Below, one piece after another: positions 36,195-44,920 of a stretch of 64,000 bases of DNA. Origin of the DNA: Algibacter luteus (GTDB taxonomy: Bacteria > Bacteroidota > Bacteroidia > Flavobacteriales > Flavobacteriaceae). Numbering within the stretch: position 1 is the first letter of the stretch; every line of letters begins with the position of its first letter. The position numbers and the translations under genes are program-made. Below the pieces are notes generated by a model, which was not told where the DNA came from, did no database searches, and was given only the letters and a program-made list of their open reading frames with translations. Location: the NCBI RefSeq assembly GCF_900141715.1, contig NZ_FQYK01000006.1, forward strand, positions 99,197-163,196, written 5' to 3'.

Positions 36195-37499
36195 TTAATC
36201 CTTAAGCTCTATTTCGATAATTCCTTTATATGTAGTCTTATTTAAGGCATTCAATTCCTTAATTTGAACAGAATCCTTAATAACATTTACACTTTCAATG
36301 TTAGCAGAATCTATAGCTTCTACTTCTACTTTTGTTGATGGTTCTCCATTCACAAAATAGGCTATTTCCTCTGCTTTTTTTGGTTCTGGTTGTTTTGCAA
36401 CCTTTGGAAGCTTCAAATCTTCAATATCATTCCAGTGCACTTTTTGTTGCACCAAACCTTTATCTAATTCTAAAACTCCTGGGTTAGAACGCACCACAGT
36501 TTTTAGTGCTTTTTCATCGCATAAATACCAGTTGAAATCAATATTATAAGCCTCATTTATTCGCTTTTTAGCATCTTCTCCTGAAGCTGTTAACCCTATA
36601 ATTTGATAATTGTTTTTTCTCGCTTTATCTTGTAACGCTTTCAGTTTTAAAGCGCCTTGTTGTTCGATGCTTTCTAAACTGTAAGATACCACTAGAATTA
36701 GATTTTCTTGTTCTAAGAAGTGCGTAGTTAAATCTTCATCCGCACTTTCAATGGAAAAATCGACTACCGGTGGCGTGTAACCTTCTTGAATAACTTTTGT
36801 TTCAACCTCTAAAAACTCGCCATCAACAGACGGATAAGATCCATTGGTTTTTATAATTTTTTCTTCGCCATTTACATTAAACTTCCAACTGTATTCTTGA
36901 ATTGGTTTTGGTGCATCTTCTGGTATCAACATACCTTCTTGAATATTTTTACCAATGGCATAAGCTCTAAAATCGATTGTTGGTAAATGCATCAGCACAT
37001 GGTATCCAAACCATAAACTGATGACAAAACTTAAAAGCGCAAGAATGGTTGTAGGCAATTTTGAAAACACAGGATTGATATACTTCACACCAATAAAAAG
37101 AATGAGTATAAAAAACAAAAGTGCCACATCTTTCCAGAAGGTTTCCCAAGGCTTCAGTTTAATAAAATCGCCAAAGCAACCGCAATCTTTTACTTTTTCA
37201 AAATAAGCGGCGTAAAAGGTTAGAAATGTAAAAAACAAAATCATAAGCAATAAACTCCAAACTGTAAATTTTGGTTTATAGCCTATGAGTAAAAACACCC
37301 CTAAAACCACTTCAAAAACAACAACAAAAATTGAAATTATTAATGCGTAAGGTTCTAAAAAAGGAATATTTAATACATCTGGACTGAAATATTCTTGTAA
37401 TTTATAAGAAAACCCTAATGGGTCGTTTAGTTTTATAAATCCCGAAAAAATAAATAATACACCTACTAAAATTCTTGATATACTTACTATTGCTTTCAT
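36195..37499 (-). CDS. DoxX/MauE-like membrane protein (BT_3928 type) with thioredoxin-like C-terminus
   Basis: 434 residues. Four to five membrane segments (1-165) of the DoxX/MauE sort, including KDCGCFGDFIKL with a CGC pair after the third segment. The soluble part contains a thioredoxin-fold-like region (about 265-375, NLILVVSYSLESIEQQ ... YQIIGLTAS) without CxxC, and a final segment (SANIESVNVIKDSVQIKELN) like plug-type peptide ends. It overlaps the upstream DUF1599 gene by 4 bp (ATGA). Function inferred only as redox-linked membrane protein. Confidence 0.75.
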   Translation of the reverse strand: MKAIVSISRILVGVLFIFSGFIKLNDPLGFSYKLQEYFSPDVLNIPFLEPYALIISIFVVVFEVVLGVFLLIGYKPKFTVWSLLLMILFFTFLTFYAAYFEKVKDCGCFGDFIKLKPWETFWKDVALLFFILILFIGVKYINPVFSKLPTTILALLSFVISLWFGYHVLMHLPTIDFRAYAIGKNIQEGMLIPEDAPKPIQEYSWKFNVNGEEKIIKTNGSYPSVDGEFLEVETKVIQEGYTPPVVDFSIESADEDLTTHFLEQENLILVVSYSLESIEQQGALKLKALQDKARKNNYQIIGLTASGEDAKKRINEAYNIDFNWYLCDEKALKTVVRSNPGVLELDKGLVQQKVHWNDIEDLKLPKVAKQPEPKKAEEIAYFVNGEPSTKVEVEAIDSANIESVNVIKDSVQIKELNALNKTTYKGIIEIELKD

Positions 37500-38041
37500 G
37501 ACCTGCCTTCGTTTAAATGAATCATTGCAAAAACCGCATAGTTAATCATATCTTGATAATTAGCATCAATACCTTCGCTCACTATTGTTTTGCCTTGGTT
37601 ATCTTCAATTTGTTTAACACGCAACAACTTTTGTAAAATTAAATCGGTTAAACTACTCACACGCATATCTCGCCATGCTTCGCCGTAGTCGTGATTTTTA
37701 TCTTCCATCAATTGTTTTGTTACAGCTACTTTTTCTTCGTATAATTTTGCGGCTTCTTCAGTAGACATATCGGGTTGTTCTACAACACCTTTTTCCAACT
37801 GAATTAAAGCCATAATACAGTAATTTATAATTCCAATAAACTCACTAGCTTCACCCTCATCAACTTTTCTAACCTCGTTTTGCTGTAGACTTCTTATACG
37901 CTGTGCTTTAATAAAAATTTGATCGGTTAAAGATGGCAATCTAAGAATTCTCCAAGCGCTTCCGTAGTCGCTCATTTTCTTTACAAATAAACTTTTACAG
38001 GTATCTATTACCGCATCGTATTGTTTTGAAGTATCTTGCAT
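37496..38041 (-). CDS. DUF1599 protein with internal duplication
   Basis: 181 residues made of two similar halves: MSDYGSAWRILRLPSLTDQIFIKAQRIRSLQ (about 18-48) and NHDYGEAWRDMRVSSLTDLILQKLLRVKQIE (about 118-148), each followed by an M/I-I-N-Y helix. The D-Y-G-x-A-W motif suggests an all-alpha nucleotide-hydrolase-like (MazG-type) fold, but this is only inference. First gene of the leftward operon, divergent from folP. Confidence 0.8.
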   Translation of the reverse strand: MQDTSKQYDAVIDTCKSLFVKKMSDYGSAWRILRLPSLTDQIFIKAQRIRSLQQNEVRKVDEGEASEFIGIINYCIMALIQLEKGVVEQPDMSTEEAAKLYEEKVAVTKQLMEDKNHDYGEAWRDMRVSSLTDLILQKLLRVKQIEDNQGKTIVSEGIDANYQDMINYAVFAMIHLNEGRS

Positions 38042-38145
38042 CTATAAATTGAATTTTGCGTAAATTTCGCATAAATAATTAAAACCTTCAAGGATTATGG
38101 TTTAAAGTTTTAAATTATGTACCAACACCATTCAAAACAATATAA

Positions 38146-38973
38146 ATGACTATTAATTGCAAAGGCGAACTGATTGATTTGTCGTCACCAAAAGTGATGG
38201 GAATACTAAATATAACCCCAGACTCTTTCTATGATGGTGGTAAGCACAAAAATGAAAGTGAAGTTCTAAAACACGTTGAGCAAATGTTAAATGAAGGTGC
38301 CACTTTTATAGATGTTGGAGCCTATAGTTCGCGACCCAATGCAGAGCATATTAGTGAGACCGACGAATTAAATCGTATTCTACCAATTGTAAACTTAATT
38401 CTAAGAGCATTTCCAGAAGTTATACTTTCAATTGACACCTTTAGAAGCGAAGTCGCACAAAAATGTATAGAAGCTGGTGCTGCTATAATTAACGATATTT
38501 CTGCGGGAAAATTAGATAGTAACATGCTAACAACCATTGCTAAATTACAAGTGCCTTATATCATGATGCACATGCGCGGAAACCCAAAAACCATGCAAAA
38601 ACTTACAGATTATGATGATTTACTGAAAGACATTTCATATTATTTTTCAGAACGTATTGCTGCTGCAAATGCCTCAGGAATTAATGATGTTATTATCGAT
38701 CCTGGTTTTGGTTTTGCTAAAACTTTAGAGCAGAATTTTGAGCTTTTAAATAAACTTGAGCTTTTTAATTCTATTGAAAAACCGTTATTAGTAGGTGTAT
38801 CCAGAAAATCAATGATATATAAACCCTTAAAAACTTCAGCAAAGGAGGCCTTGAACGGTACTTCGGTATTAAATACAGTGGCTTTACAAAAGGGTGCTTC
38901 TATTTTAAGAGTTCATGATGTTAAAGAAGCCATAGAATGTATTAAGTTAGTTGAATTGTTAGATTTTAAATAA
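38146..38973 (+). CDS. folP: Dihydropteroate synthase
   Basis: 275 residues. Signature blocks: MGILNITPDSFYDGG near 18-33, GATFIDVGAYSSRP near 50-63, IIDPGFGFAKT near 185-195 and VGVSRKSMIY near 220. Joins p-aminobenzoate to the pterin pyrophosphate in folate synthesis. It begins a rightward run folP - lipoprotein - cdaA - DUF3667 with 2-bp to 35-bp gaps. Confidence 0.95.
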   Translation: MTINCKGELIDLSSPKVMGILNITPDSFYDGGKHKNESEVLKHVEQMLNEGATFIDVGAYSSRPNAEHISETDELNRILPIVNLILRAFPEVILSIDTFRSEVAQKCIEAGAAIINDISAGKLDSNMLTTIAKLQVPYIMMHMRGNPKTMQKLTDYDDLLKDISYYFSERIAAANASGINDVIIDPGFGFAKTLEQNFELLNKLELFNSIEKPLLVGVSRKSMIYKPLKTSAKEALNGTSVLNTVALQKGASILRVHDVKEAIECIKLVELLDFK

Positions 38974-38975
38974 TT

Positions 38976-39659
38976 ATGAAGTATATATTTTTCGTGTTCA
39001 TTTTATTAGTTTTCATATCCTGCGGAAACGAAAAAGTAGTACAATTACCAGAGATAAGTCATTCTGAAATATCTGAAATAAATGATGTTTCGGCAGCGTA
39101 TTTATTTTATGATGAAACAGCTGAGGACGGTATGGAACTCAATAGAAAAAACCTCATCAGCAGCACAAATTGGTTAGTTAATGTTGATAAGCGCTTGACG
39201 TTAAAACAAGTCATTCCTAACATACAATATTTGCAAAACAAAAAGGCAAATGCTGGTCATAAAAATGAAAATGCTAAAAACTATTATACCTGTAGTGATA
39301 CCAGTAATAAGAATTTAGGATTTATTGAGTTTACTGATATTGCTTATCAAACTGAATCGTTGGATAATTATTCTGGTGCCATTTCAAATTTTGAAGATTC
39401 AAATAATTCTACCGCGATAGCTTTTGAAGCCAATAATGGAATTACTATAGCAAGCACGTCGCTAAAAACCATGATTGTTGAAACAACAAAAGACAGTCTA
39501 TCATATTACCTAAAAAAATGTGATACAATTAATGGTATTATTTTATTGAATTTTAATGAAGATTTGTCTTTCCAAAACTACATTGACTATAAATCAATTA
39601 TGAAACAAACAGATTTAAAACATACTAAAATCTCTAATAAAGAATTCATTTTTAATTAA
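38976..39659 (+). CDS. Lipoprotein of unknown function between folP and cdaA
   Basis: 227 residues with lipobox LVFISC (Cys16). The mature part begins with Glu/Val-rich linkers and contains DISAAYLFYDETAEDGMELNRKNLISSTNWLVNVDKRL-like text in pieces, with no family I know. It starts 2 bp after folP. Its position beside cdaA is reminiscent of operons in related genomes, so a cell-envelope link is possible but unproven. Confidence 0.65.
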   Translation: MKYIFFVFILLVFISCGNEKVVQLPEISHSEISEINDVSAAYLFYDETAEDGMELNRKNLISSTNWLVNVDKRLTLKQVIPNIQYLQNKKANAGHKNENAKNYYTCSDTSNKNLGFIEFTDIAYQTESLDNYSGAISNFEDSNNSTAIAFEANNGITIASTSLKTMIVETTKDSLSYYLKKCDTINGIILLNFNEDLSFQNYIDYKSIMKQTDLKHTKISNKEFIFN

Positions 39660-39694
39660 GCCTTTTTTACTAAATTTACAAAAACCCACCACCA

Positions 39695-40480
39695 TTGGAT
39701 ATTTTTAAAGACCTTTTAAAATTTACTGTTGTAGATATTATAGATGTTATTCTCGTTGCACTTCTACTCTACTATGTTTACAGACTTATTAAAGGAACCG
39801 TTGCTATCAATATTTTTATTGGAATCATTATTATTTACGGCGCTTGGAGATTAACGGATTTTCTGAATATGGAACTGCTAACTGGAATTTTTGGTGGTTT
39901 TATGAAAGTGGGTATTATCGCGTTAATAGTTGTATTTCAGCCAGAAATTAGAAAATTTTTGCTCATGGTTGGGTCCACAAATTTTGGAAGGCGACGCAAA
40001 TTTCTGCAACAAATTAAATTTTTAAAAACAGAGACTAATGATGAAACCAATGTTGATGCCATTATATCTGCTTGTAATAAAATGTCGATGTCTAAAACGG
40101 GAGCACTTATTGTTTTCGAGCGAAATAATAATTTAGATTTTTTATCCTCTTCTGGAGACGAAATGAATATAAAAGTTACCCAACCTATTATTGAAAGTAT
40201 CTTTTTTAAGAATAGTCCGTTACACGATGGCGCCATAATTATTAGTAATAATATTGTTAAAGCAACACGTGTTATCCTCCCTGTAAACAATGAAAAATCA
40301 ATTCCGCAGCGATTTGGTTTACGTCATAGAGCAGCAATTGGAATTACTGAAAAAACCGATGCCCTAGCTCTTGTAGTAAGTGAAGAAACCGGACATATAT
40401 CTTATTTTAAAGATGGTGAATTTGTAGTTTTCGATGATACTACCGAGCTTACCGCAATGATAAAAGAAGGTTTAGTTTAG
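39695..40480 (+). CDS. cdaA: Diadenylate cyclase (c-di-AMP synthase), CdaA type
   Basis: 261 residues from TTG 39695; no ATG precedes the membrane part. Three N-terminal membrane segments (about 12-75), then a DAC domain with the D-G-A motif (SPLHDGAIII near 190) and R-H-R motif (FGLRHRAAIG near 222). Makes c-di-AMP from two ATP at the membrane. No GlmM or CdaR neighbour here; it follows folP and a lipoprotein gene. Confidence 0.92.
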   Translation: MDIFKDLLKFTVVDIIDVILVALLLYYVYRLIKGTVAINIFIGIIIIYGAWRLTDFLNMELLTGIFGGFMKVGIIALIVVFQPEIRKFLLMVGSTNFGRRRKFLQQIKFLKTETNDETNVDAIISACNKMSMSKTGALIVFERNNNLDFLSSSGDEMNIKVTQPIIESIFFKNSPLHDGAIIISNNIVKATRVILPVNNEKSIPQRFGLRHRAAIGITEKTDALALVVSEETGHISYFKDGEFVVFDDTTELTAMIKEGLV

Positions 40481-40481
40481 T

Positions 40482-41270
40482 ATGACTTGTAAAAATTGCG
40501 CCAATACTTTAAGTTCTGATTTTAGTTTTTGCCCAAGCTGTGGCGCAAAAGTTGTTAGTAAACGAATTACTGCTAAGAGTCTTATTTCAGATTTTTTTGA
40601 ACGCTATTTTAATTTAGACAATACCTTTTTTAAAACCCTTTGGCACATGCTTGTAAAACCGCAAGAAGTTTGTGGTGGGTATATAAACGGATTGCGTAAA
40701 AAATACTTAAACCCTGTGAGTATGCTAGCCATAGCGCTAACAACATCGGGGTTAATTTTGTTTTTTATGAAAAAAGTGGCGTGGGGTAAAATCGATTTTT
40801 CAAAAATAAGTTACGCCCAAACAAGCAACCCACAAGAAGGTACAGAAAAAATATTCTCAGCTTCAATGGAATATAGCTCGTTAATCTATTTCTTATATAT
40901 TCCAATTATTACGTTAGCGAGTTATTTAGTCTTTAATAGAAAGAAGTATAATTTACCAGAACACGTTATTATTTCTACTTATTCACTTACAAGCTTCAGT
41001 ATCATCTCAACGGTTTATGCAGTATTATTGTTAGCTTTAAGCCCTCAAATGTACGTAGATACAGCCTTAATTTATGTGGTTATTATGATTCTATTTTGTA
41101 TGTACGTGGCTATTAAAAATTCACCCTGTAGTAATGCATCATTGCTTTGGAGAATACCTTCATTTCTAATGATTGTATTTATTGGCTATATGGGCATTTC
41201 AATTTTTACAATGATTATTTTATTTTTAACGGGCGATTTAAATATTCAAGATTTTGTGCCTAAAAAATAA
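40482..41270 (+). CDS. DUF3667 membrane protein with N-terminal zinc ribbon
   Basis: 262 residues. Zinc ribbon C3-x2-C6 ... C17-x2-C20 at the N-terminus, then about five membrane segments starting after TLWHMLVKPQEVCGGYINGLRKKYLNP in pieces, the DUF3667 signature. Function unknown. It starts 1 bp after cdaA, so translational coupling is likely. Its stop abuts the stop of the convergent ABC exporter gene, leaving no room for a separate terminator. Confidence 0.8.
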   Translation: MTCKNCANTLSSDFSFCPSCGAKVVSKRITAKSLISDFFERYFNLDNTFFKTLWHMLVKPQEVCGGYINGLRKKYLNPVSMLAIALTTSGLILFFMKKVAWGKIDFSKISYAQTSNPQEGTEKIFSASMEYSSLIYFLYIPIITLASYLVFNRKKYNLPEHVIISTYSLTSFSIISTVYAVLLLALSPQMYVDTALIYVVIMILFCMYVAIKNSPCSNASLLWRIPSFLMIVFIGYMGISIFTMIILFLTGDLNIQDFVPKK

Positions 41271-43043
41271 TTAAATAAGCTCTTCTTCTTGTAAAAACTG
41301 AACTTCATACAAATTCCTGTAATACCCATCTTTCTTTTTAAGAAGTTCATCATGTGTACCTTGTTCTACAATTTGTCCTGCATCCATAACAATAATTTTA
41401 TCTGCTTTTTTGATTGTTGCTAAACGGTGCGCAATAACTATAGAAGTTCTTCCTTTTGTAATTTTATCGGTTGCATTTTGAATGAGTTGTTCTGAATACG
41501 AATCAACAGACGACGTGGCTTCATCCAACACCAAAATACTCGGTTTAGTTGTGTATGCTCTTAAAAACGATATGAGTTGGCGCTGACCAGATGATAACAT
41601 CGCACCTCGCTCCTTTACGTTATAATGGTAACCATCGGGTAAACTCATAATAAAATCATGAATTCCAATATCTTTCGCTGCTTGATACACCTGCTCTTCG
41701 GTAATTTCAGGATGATTTAAAGTTATATTGTTTAAAATAGTATCGGCAAATAAAAACACATCTTGCAAGACCACAGCTATTTGAGTCCGTAGCGACTGTA
41801 AAGTCACTTCTTTAATATTAATACCATCAACGGAAATGACACCATCACCAATTTCATAAAAACGATTCAGTAAATTTATAATTGTGGATTTTCCTGCTCC
41901 AGTAGCGCCAACAATAGCAACAGTTTCGCCAGCTTTCACATCAAACGAAATACCTTTTAAAACCTCTTCATCAGGAACATAGCTAAAGTGTACATTATCA
42001 AACTTTATATTTCCATTAAAAGATTGCGCCACATGAGTTCCCAAATCATCAATTTGCGATGTGGTATCTATAACCTTAAACACTCTTGTCGCTGCAACCA
42101 TTCCCATTTGAAGTGTATTAAACTTATCGGCAATTTGTCTTAAAGGTCTAAACAACATAGGTACAAACATGATAAACGCTACCAAATCTCCTTGCGACAC
42201 CGAGCTACTTTCCAGTACAACATTTAATCCACCATACCAAGCCACCAAACCAATGGTGATTGAAGAAAACAAATCGGCTAACGGGAAAAATATCGAGTTA
42301 TACCAAACCGTTTTTAACCATCCTTTTTTATGGCGTTCGTTTATGGCTTTAAATTTCTTGTATTCTGTAACTTCACGCGTAAAAATTTGTAAAATCTTCA
42401 TCCCTGTCAAACGCTCTTGAACAAACGAATTCAAATTTGAAACCTCTGTTCTTACCTCCTCAAAAGCGCGTTTCATATATTTCTGAAAAATCCTAGTGGC
42501 ATAAAGCAACACAGGCATCATTATAAACACAATTAAACTCAGCTTCACATTTAAATAAACCATCACACCAAAAACAACAGTCATGGTCAATAAATCTCTT
42601 ACAATCATAAAAAGGCCTTCACCAAAAATATCGGCAATTCTTTCCATGTCGGTTACTGCTCTGGTTATAAGAACCCCAACCGATGAGTTATCGTAATACT
42701 TCATTTTAAAACGCAACAAATGGTCAAACAATTTTACACGCACATCCATTACTAGGTTTTGCCCTAACCAAGCCGCATAATAAATAAACAGTAACTGAAA
42801 AACCGTTTGCATCACCAATACCCCTAACATGAGCATGATGTAAAACAAAAAGTCTTTTTCAACTTTGTTGGTTATACTTTCATCAATGGCATATTTAGTA
42901 ATATAGGGTGTTGCTGCACTTAAAGCAGCCAACATGATAACAAGAAAAATTAAACCAAAAAATATAACTTTATAAGGTTTAATATAATCGAACAGACGCT
43001 TAAAAAGTTTCACGTCAAAAATTTGCTCTTTCGTTTTACTCAT
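41271..43043 (-). CDS. ABC exporter (fused membrane and ATPase domains, MsbA/MDR type)
   Basis: 590 residues. Six membrane segments (about 20-320), then an ATPase domain with Walker A GATGAGKST, Q-loop VVLQDVFLF, signature LSSGQRQL and Walker B ILVLDEATSSVD, followed by the H-loop IAHRLAT. A homodimeric lipid/drug-type exporter. It begins directly after the truA stop codon (0-bp gap). Confidence 0.92.
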   Translation of the reverse strand: MSKTKEQIFDVKLFKRLFDYIKPYKVIFFGLIFLVIMLAALSAATPYITKYAIDESITNKVEKDFLFYIMLMLGVLVMQTVFQLLFIYYAAWLGQNLVMDVRVKLFDHLLRFKMKYYDNSSVGVLITRAVTDMERIADIFGEGLFMIVRDLLTMTVVFGVMVYLNVKLSLIVFIMMPVLLYATRIFQKYMKRAFEEVRTEVSNLNSFVQERLTGMKILQIFTREVTEYKKFKAINERHKKGWLKTVWYNSIFFPLADLFSSITIGLVAWYGGLNVVLESSSVSQGDLVAFIMFVPMLFRPLRQIADKFNTLQMGMVAATRVFKVIDTTSQIDDLGTHVAQSFNGNIKFDNVHFSYVPDEEVLKGISFDVKAGETVAIVGATGAGKSTIINLLNRFYEIGDGVISVDGINIKEVTLQSLRTQIAVVLQDVFLFADTILNNITLNHPEITEEQVYQAAKDIGIHDFIMSLPDGYHYNVKERGAMLSSGQRQLISFLRAYTTKPSILVLDEATSSVDSYSEQLIQNATDKITKGRTSIVIAHRLATIKKADKIIVMDAGQIVEQGTHDELLKKKDGYYRNLYEVQFLQEEELI

Positions 43044-43787
43044 TTACAATTCTATATCTTCAGGATACTCTATATTCGTTAAATACAACCCATGCGCCGG
43101 AACCGAGAACCCCGCTTCACTCCTATTCTTCGAGGCAATTATGGTATGTAATTCGTCAACCGAAATCTTCCCTAAACCAATATTAATCATGGTACCAACA
43201 ATAGCGCGCACCATATTTCGCAAAAAACGATTGGCTTTAATAACAAAATGCAGCTCGTCATCTTTAAAAAACCATTCCGCATGTGTTATATCGCAATTAT
43301 ACGTCTTTACATCAGTATTACTTTTAGAAAAGCATTGAAAATCTTTATACTCCAATAACATTTTCGAGGCTTCATTCATTTTCTCAACATCCAAATCCTG
43401 TTTTACAAAGTAAGCATTATCAAAGGTAAATACATTTTTTTTTAAGGCTACACGGTACAAATAGGCTCTACTAATTGCGTCAAATCGGGCGTGCGCTTCA
43501 GGTTTCACTTTAAAAATGCGGTTAATGGCCACATCTATTGGTAAAAAAGAATTTAGCTTGTATGTTAGGTCTTTAGGCACAAAATTCACATCGATATCAA
43601 AATGTGCAAACAGCTGCGTAGCATGCACACCGGCATCAGTACGGCCTGCGCCCATTATGGCTATTGGCTGCCCCAGTAAAGTAGACAACCCCTTCTCAAC
43701 AACTTCTTGAACCGACAATGCATTGGGCTGGTTTTGCCAACCATGATAACCCTTGCCATTATACGAAAGTTCTATAAAATACCTCAA
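43044..43787 (-). CDS. truA: tRNA pseudouridine synthase A
   Basis: 247 residues if translated from TTG 43787, which gives M-RYFIELSYNGKGYHGWQ, the normal TruA beginning. An upstream ATG at 43847 would add 20 basic residues of no known role. Catalytic Asp51 in GAGRTDAGVHA, and RFLRNMVRAIVGTMINIG near the end. Modifies U38-U40 of tRNA anticodon stems. It is directly followed by the ABC exporter gene. Confidence 0.93.
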   Translation of the reverse strand: MRYFIELSYNGKGYHGWQNQPNALSVQEVVEKGLSTLLGQPIAIMGAGRTDAGVHATQLFAHFDIDVNFVPKDLTYKLNSFLPIDVAINRIFKVKPEAHARFDAISRAYLYRVALKKNVFTFDNAYFVKQDLDVEKMNEASKMLLEYKDFQCFSKSNTDVKTYNCDITHAEWFFKDDELHFVIKANRFLRNMVRAIVGTMINIGLGKISVDELHTIIASKNRSEAGFSVPAHGLYLTNIEYPEDIEL

Positions 43788-43929
43788 TGCGTTCTTTACC
43801 AATTTAAAAGCACAAAGATAGACAGATTTGCGCTTCCTAAAAAGCACCGCATCTTAATTAAATATTAAAAGTTTGATTGTGTCACTTCGAGTGATTTCGA
43901 TTTTTTAATCGGAATTGTATTGAGAATTT

Positions 43930-44033
43930 GGGCGCCTGCCTGCCGGCAGGCAGGTTACCATAAGGGTCGGGCTTTTCGTCACAAGTCCTCGCTCCGTACC
44001 CCCGTTGTGGGCTATCCACTACAATCCCTGACG
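43930..44033 (-). repeat. Dispersed GC-rich intergenic repeat, copy D
   Basis: Reverse orientation: GGGCG, palindrome 43935-43954, GTTACC-ATAAGGGTCGGGCTTT, CAAGTCCTCGCTCCGTACC, ending CAATCCCTGACG. It lies in the 43848-44174 gap, which otherwise contains only the terminator at 44107-44152. Confidence 0.85.
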
Positions 44034-44106
44034 TGAGTTTGTTATTTAGAGTGAATTTATAAAATAGGAGTTTATTAATTTTGATGCTTATATTATGGTT
44101 TATAAT

Positions 44107-44152
44107 AAAAGCAATAGTGGGTTAACTCTGGTTTTCGCCACTATTGCTTTTT
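44107..44152. terminator. Long-stem intrinsic terminator
   Basis: Stem AAAAGCAATAGTGG / CCACTATTGCTTTTT around a 17-nt loop. It ends the lipoprotein/DUF2892 pair on the minus strand. Confidence 0.8.
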
Positions 44153-44174
44153 GATTCAAAGTTGATTGCAATTA

Positions 44175-44624
44175 TTAATTCTTCTCAAAAGTTAAATAAT
44201 CCGTCCCACCATTTCCACCACTTATATCAATAAGTTCAATTTTAGTAGCTGTTTGAGAAATTAAATCCCAATCATCATTTAGATCTTCAAAGTCATTAGT
44301 TAAATTGAAGTTGATATTAAAATCTAAATCATCTACACTGTCGTCATCACTATTACTATGCGTTAAGCTCCAAGTACCATCGTAATTAGTAATTCCGTTG
44401 TTTGCATTTAAAACTCCTGTACTATTAAATGTAAAATTGTAACCTGTAAAATGATTAGTTTCGTCTTTTCCAGAATCTTCAAATTTAGTAATACGCCACG
44501 TACCACTTTGAACGTTTTTTTGAACCTGATTATTAACGTTAATTGATGAACTATCATCATCGTTACTACAAGAAATAAATGACAATAAAACAACCTGTAT
44601 CATTAATATGATTCTCGTTTTCAT
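44175..44624 (-). CDS. Lipocalin-like lipoprotein
   Basis: 149 residues; lipobox LSFISC (Cys19) followed by a SNDDDSSS export-type acidic stretch. The mature part (G-T-W-R-I-T-K-F-E-D-S-G-K, YNFTFNSTGVL, YDGTWSL, LISQTATKIEL) has the strand pattern of flavobacterial lipocalin-like proteins. It lies 4 bp after the DUF2892 gene and is probably co-transcribed with it. Confidence 0.7.
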   Translation of the reverse strand: MKTRIILMIQVVLLSFISCSNDDDSSSINVNNQVQKNVQSGTWRITKFEDSGKDETNHFTGYNFTFNSTGVLNANNGITNYDGTWSLTHSNSDDDSVDDLDFNINFNLTNDFEDLNDDWDLISQTATKIELIDISGGNGGTDYLTFEKN

Positions 44625-44628
44625 AAGT

Positions 44629-44841
44629 CTATTTTTTTGCTTTTAATGAACACGTACTTATACCTAAAGGTGCATAAATTGGACAAAAGCTAATAAAGCT
44701 TGTCAAAACAAATACTCCTGCTAAAATTAGTAGTATAAGTCCTAAAGTTCCTGAAATAATTCCTGTGAAGTAAAGAATCCCTATAATTGCAGCGATTATA
44801 ATTCTGATAACCCTGTCTGCTGTTCCCATATTCTTTTTCAT
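44629..44841 (-). CDS. DUF2892 (YgaP-type) small membrane protein
   Basis: 70 residues, two membrane segments: KKNMGTADRVIRIIIAAIIGILYF ... VLTSFISFCPIYAPLGISTCS. It is a paralogue of the protein at 31940-32146. An almost ideal Crp/Fnr-like operator plus -7 element lies upstream, and a Crp/Fnr gene is the next gene upstream on the same strand. Confidence 0.85.
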   Translation of the reverse strand: MKKNMGTADRVIRIIIAAIIGILYFTGIISGTLGLILLILAGVFVLTSFISFCPIYAPLGISTCSLKAKK

Positions 44842-44877
44842 TTTCTAATATTTTAATTATGAGCAATATTGCTACGT

Positions 44878-44885
44878 CAAAATTA
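44878..44885 (-). promoter_or_regulatory. -7 promoter element (TAnnTTTG) for the DUF2892 gene
   Basis: Read on the minus strand this is TAATTTTG, an exact consensus match, 36 bp before the ATG and 29.5 bp from the centre of the operator at 44909-44920. Confidence 0.6.
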
Positions 44886-44908
44886 ATGGTATTAGAAATT
44901 CTGTGCAG

Positions 44909-44920
44909 TGACTCAAGTCA
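44909..44920 (-). promoter_or_regulatory. Crp/Fnr-like operator upstream of the DUF2892 gene
   Basis: TGAC-TCAA-GTCA; the palindrome extends one pair further to GTGAC/GTCAC. It overlaps the last codon and stop of the upstream Crp/Fnr gene. With the -7 element it gives the geometry of a class II activator site (centre near -41). Confidence 0.65.

Noticed and set aside
43788..43847. N-terminal 20-residue extension of TruA from ATG 43847
   Set aside because: Not part of the usual TruA beginning; TTG 43787 fits better. The ATG cannot be excluded.
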